From Panacibacter ginsenosidivorans (GTDB taxonomy: Bacteria; Bacteroidota; Bacteroidia; Chitinophagales; Chitinophagaceae), in the NCBI RefSeq assembly GCF_007971225.1, contig NZ_CP042435.1, positions 3,661,501 to 3,725,500 of the forward strand: DNA of 64,000 nt. Direction: 5' to 3'. The notes below the pieces were generated by a model, which worked only from the letters and a program-made list of their open reading frames with translations, did not search any database and was not told the DNA's origin. Positions 62,359 through 64,000 of this stretch are shown one piece after another. A program made the translations under genes and the position numbers. Within the stretch, counting starts at the first letter, position 1. Each line of letters begins with the position of its first letter.

Positions 62359-64000
62359 ATGCAAAAAGGACAGATAAGGGTTCATACGGAGAACATCTTC
62401 CCGATCATTAAAAAATTTCTTTACAGCGAGCATGAAATTTTTCTGCGTGAGCTGATCTCTAACGCTACCGATGCTACGCAAAAACTGAAAACGCTTTCAT
62501 CAATTGGCGAAGCAAAAGGCGATCTTGGCGAACTGCGCATTGACATTAGCATCGATGCGACGGAGAAGACATTAACGATTGCCGACCGTGGTGTGGGTAT
62601 GACTGCCGAAGAAGTTGATAAATACATTAACCAGGTGGCATTCAGCGGCGCTGAAGAGTTCCTTGATAAATATAAAGACGCGAATATCATCGGGCATTTT
62701 GGTCTTGGTTTTTATAGCGCCTTTATGGTGAGTGAGAAAGTGGAAATTTATACAAAGAGCTATCGTGAGGATGCTAAAGGTGTTTACTGGAGTTGCGATG
62801 GCAGCCCTGAATTTGAATTGTATGAAATAGATAAGGAAGACCGCGGAACAAAAATTGTTTTGCATCTGAATGAAGAGAGCAAAGAATTTTTAGAAGCAGA
62901 TCGTGTACGCGGAATACTGGAAAGATTTTGTCGCTTCCAGGCTGTGCCTATTTTCTTTGAAGACAAGCAGATTAATAATCCCAATCCTATCTGGGTTAGA
63001 AAACCTTCTGAACTTACCACAGAAGATTACCAGAATTTTTATAAAGAATTATATCCTTACAGCGAAACACCTTTGTTCTGGATTCACCTGAATGTTGATT
63101 ATCCTTTTAATTTAACGGGTGTGTTGTATTTCCCCAAGATCAAACAGAGTTACGAAATACAAAAAGATAAAATTCAATTGTACAGTAACCAGGTTTTTGT
63201 AACAGATGAAGTGAAGGATATTGTTCCTGAATTCTTGATGTTGTTGCATGGTGTAATTGATAGCCCGGATATTCCGTTGAACGTTAGTCGTAGCTATTTG
63301 CAGGGTGATCCGAATGTGAAAAAAATAAATTCTCACATTACAAAGAAAGTTGCTGATAAGCTTGATGAAATATTCCGCAATAACAGAAGTGAGTTTGAAG
63401 AAAAATGGGATAGCCTTGGTTTGTTTGTGAAGTATGGTATGATGACCGATGAGAAGTTTTTGGAAAAAGCAAACAAGTTTTTGGTGATGCAGGCCTCCCC
63501 AAACCCCTCCGGTGGAGGGGCTTTAAAGAAGGAGGCTTCTGATATCACTCCCCCACCGGGGGAGAAGGAGGGGGCTTTTTATACCCTTGAAGAATATAAA
63601 ATAGCTACGGAGACTTTACAGAAAAATAAAGATGGCAAACAGGTTATTATTTACACAACAGATCCTATTCAGCAGGATGCTTATATACAGGCATGCGTTG
63701 CAAAAGGTTATATAGTTGTAAAGCTGGAAACGCTGGTTGATGCAGCTTTCATCAACAACATGGAAATGAAATGGGAAGGTGTGCACTTTGTGCGTGTCGA
63801 CTCAGACATTGTTGATAACATCATCGACAAACAGGAAGCAACAGAAAGTGTGTTGAGCAAAGATGAAGCTGAACAACTGAAAACTATGTTTGGTAAAGAA
63901 ATGCATAACCTGCATGTAACAGTTGAAGTAAAAGGCTTAAGTCCTGAGACTGCGCCGGTAATTGCAACACGTCCAGAGTTTATGCGCCGCATGAAAGATA
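62359..64000 (+). CDS. htpG: Molecular chaperone HtpG (Hsp90), 3' partial, with in-frame insertion
   Basis: This is the cytoplasmic ATP-dependent chaperone of the Hsp90 family. The frame runs from ATG 62359 off the right edge, with 547 codons visible. The GHKL ATPase domain is clear: FLRELISNATDATQKL (Asn35), DRGVGMT (76-82) and GHFGLGFYSAF near 113-123. The middle domain follows, with LNVSRSYLQGD and the catalytic Arg region. Residues 379-406 are an insertion of 28 residues rich in Pro, Gly, Glu and Lys, absent from usual HtpG sequences, between KANKFLVMQ and FYTLEEYK. It comes from a GC-rich double hairpin and keeps the frame. Otherwise the protein is normal. Confidence 0.95.
   Translation, partial: MQKGQIRVHTENIFPIIKKFLYSEHEIFLRELISNATDATQKLKTLSSIGEAKGDLGELRIDISIDATEKTLTIADRGVGMTAEEVDKYINQVAFSGAEEFLDKYKDANIIGHFGLGFYSAFMVSEKVEIYTKSYREDAKGVYWSCDGSPEFELYEIDKEDRGTKIVLHLNEESKEFLEADRVRGILERFCRFQAVPIFFEDKQINNPNPIWVRKPSELTTEDYQNFYKELYPYSETPLFWIHLNVDYPFNLTGVLYFPKIKQSYEIQKDKIQLYSNQVFVTDEVKDIVPEFLMLLHGVIDSPDIPLNVSRSYLQGDPNVKKINSHITKKVADKLDEIFRNNRSEFEEKWDSLGLFVKYGMMTDEKFLEKANKFLVMQASPNPSGGGALKKEASDITPPPGEKEGAFYTLEEYKIATETLQKNKDGKQVIIYTTDPIQQDAYIQACVAKGYIVVKLETLVDAAFINNMEMKWEGVHFVRVDSDIVDNIIDKQEATESVLSKDEAEQLKTMFGKEMHNLHVTVEVKGLSPETAPVIATRPEFMRRMKD
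63493..63576. repeat. GC-rich double-hairpin element inserted in frame in htpG
   Basis: An 84-base element holds two hairpins. The first has outer stem GCCTCC/GGAGGC (63493-63498, 63531-63536) and inner stem CCCCTCC-GGT-GGAGGGG (63504-63520). The second is CTCCCCC-ACC-GGGGGAG (63548-63564). It is much richer in G and C than the gene around it, and translates without a stop. Confidence 0.8.

Noticed and set aside
1-64000. tRNA, rRNA or riboswitch genes
   Set aside because: No cloverleaf with a T-loop-like GTTCRA motif, no rRNA signature and no known riboswitch core was recognised by eye; a covariance-model search was not possible.

Overview
The window reads as chromosomal DNA from a member of the Bacteroidota, most likely the family Chitinophagaceae. 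The reasons are a SusC/SusD pair, two proteins with clear type IX secretion (T9SS) C-terminal sorting domains plus one likely, many carboxypeptidase-regulatory-like domains, DUF4290, DUF6089, DUF3472 and UPF0102 proteins, an AT-rich base composition and no recognisable Shine-Dalgarno sequences. No tRNA, rRNA, CRISPR array, prophage or intact transposase gene was seen.

Layout. 0-8.3 kb: a nutrient-uptake locus with SusC (5' end off the window), SusD and a large FG-GAP/ASPIC-UnbV lipoprotein. 8.3-12.2 kb: a GyrI-like membrane-anchored protein with a C-terminal frameshift, recA, a frameshifted L,D-transpeptidase and a stand-alone receiver domain. 12.2-21.4 kb: minus-strand carbohydrate genes (GH63-like glucosidase, DUF6089 barrel, alpha-galactosidase-like protein, DUF3472 protein, GH29 alpha-L-fucosidase). 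21.5-31 kb: a fatty acid hydroxylase, two VOC proteins, a GIN-domain protein, a PhyH dioxygenase, a 1330-residue T9SS cargo protein and two small genes. 31-41 kb: a giant alpha-2-macroglobulin lipoprotein, a DUF4290 protein with an RGG tail, and a MacA-like adaptor with a TolC-like channel. 41-53.6 kb: mostly housekeeping genes (trans-sulfuration enzyme, Mrp, MBL hydrolase, DUF3179, T9SS Kelch protein, PhzF, rnhA, manA, YraN, YkgJ). 53.8-64 kb: xerD, two c-type cytochrome lipoproteins, a von Willebrand A protein with a SusC-like N-terminus, a cysteine-motif/T9SS protein, an ECF sigma factor overlapping a membrane partner, and htpG running off the right edge.

Two signals stand out. First, a dispersed intergenic repeat occurs as 30 half-sites. 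Each has a 20-base core in two classes, GTTGCGTCGCACWCTTGTAC and GTTGTGTCACTCACTTGTAC, and most have a conserved outward tail of about 38 bases. Halves face each other as compact inverted pairs or flank one or two genes. The two classes differ by a compensatory pair of changes that keeps a small dyad. Second, htpG carries an in-frame insertion of about 84 bases made of two GC-rich hairpins, like a protein-coding palindromic element. Two single-base frameshifts near recA may be real decay or assembly errors.
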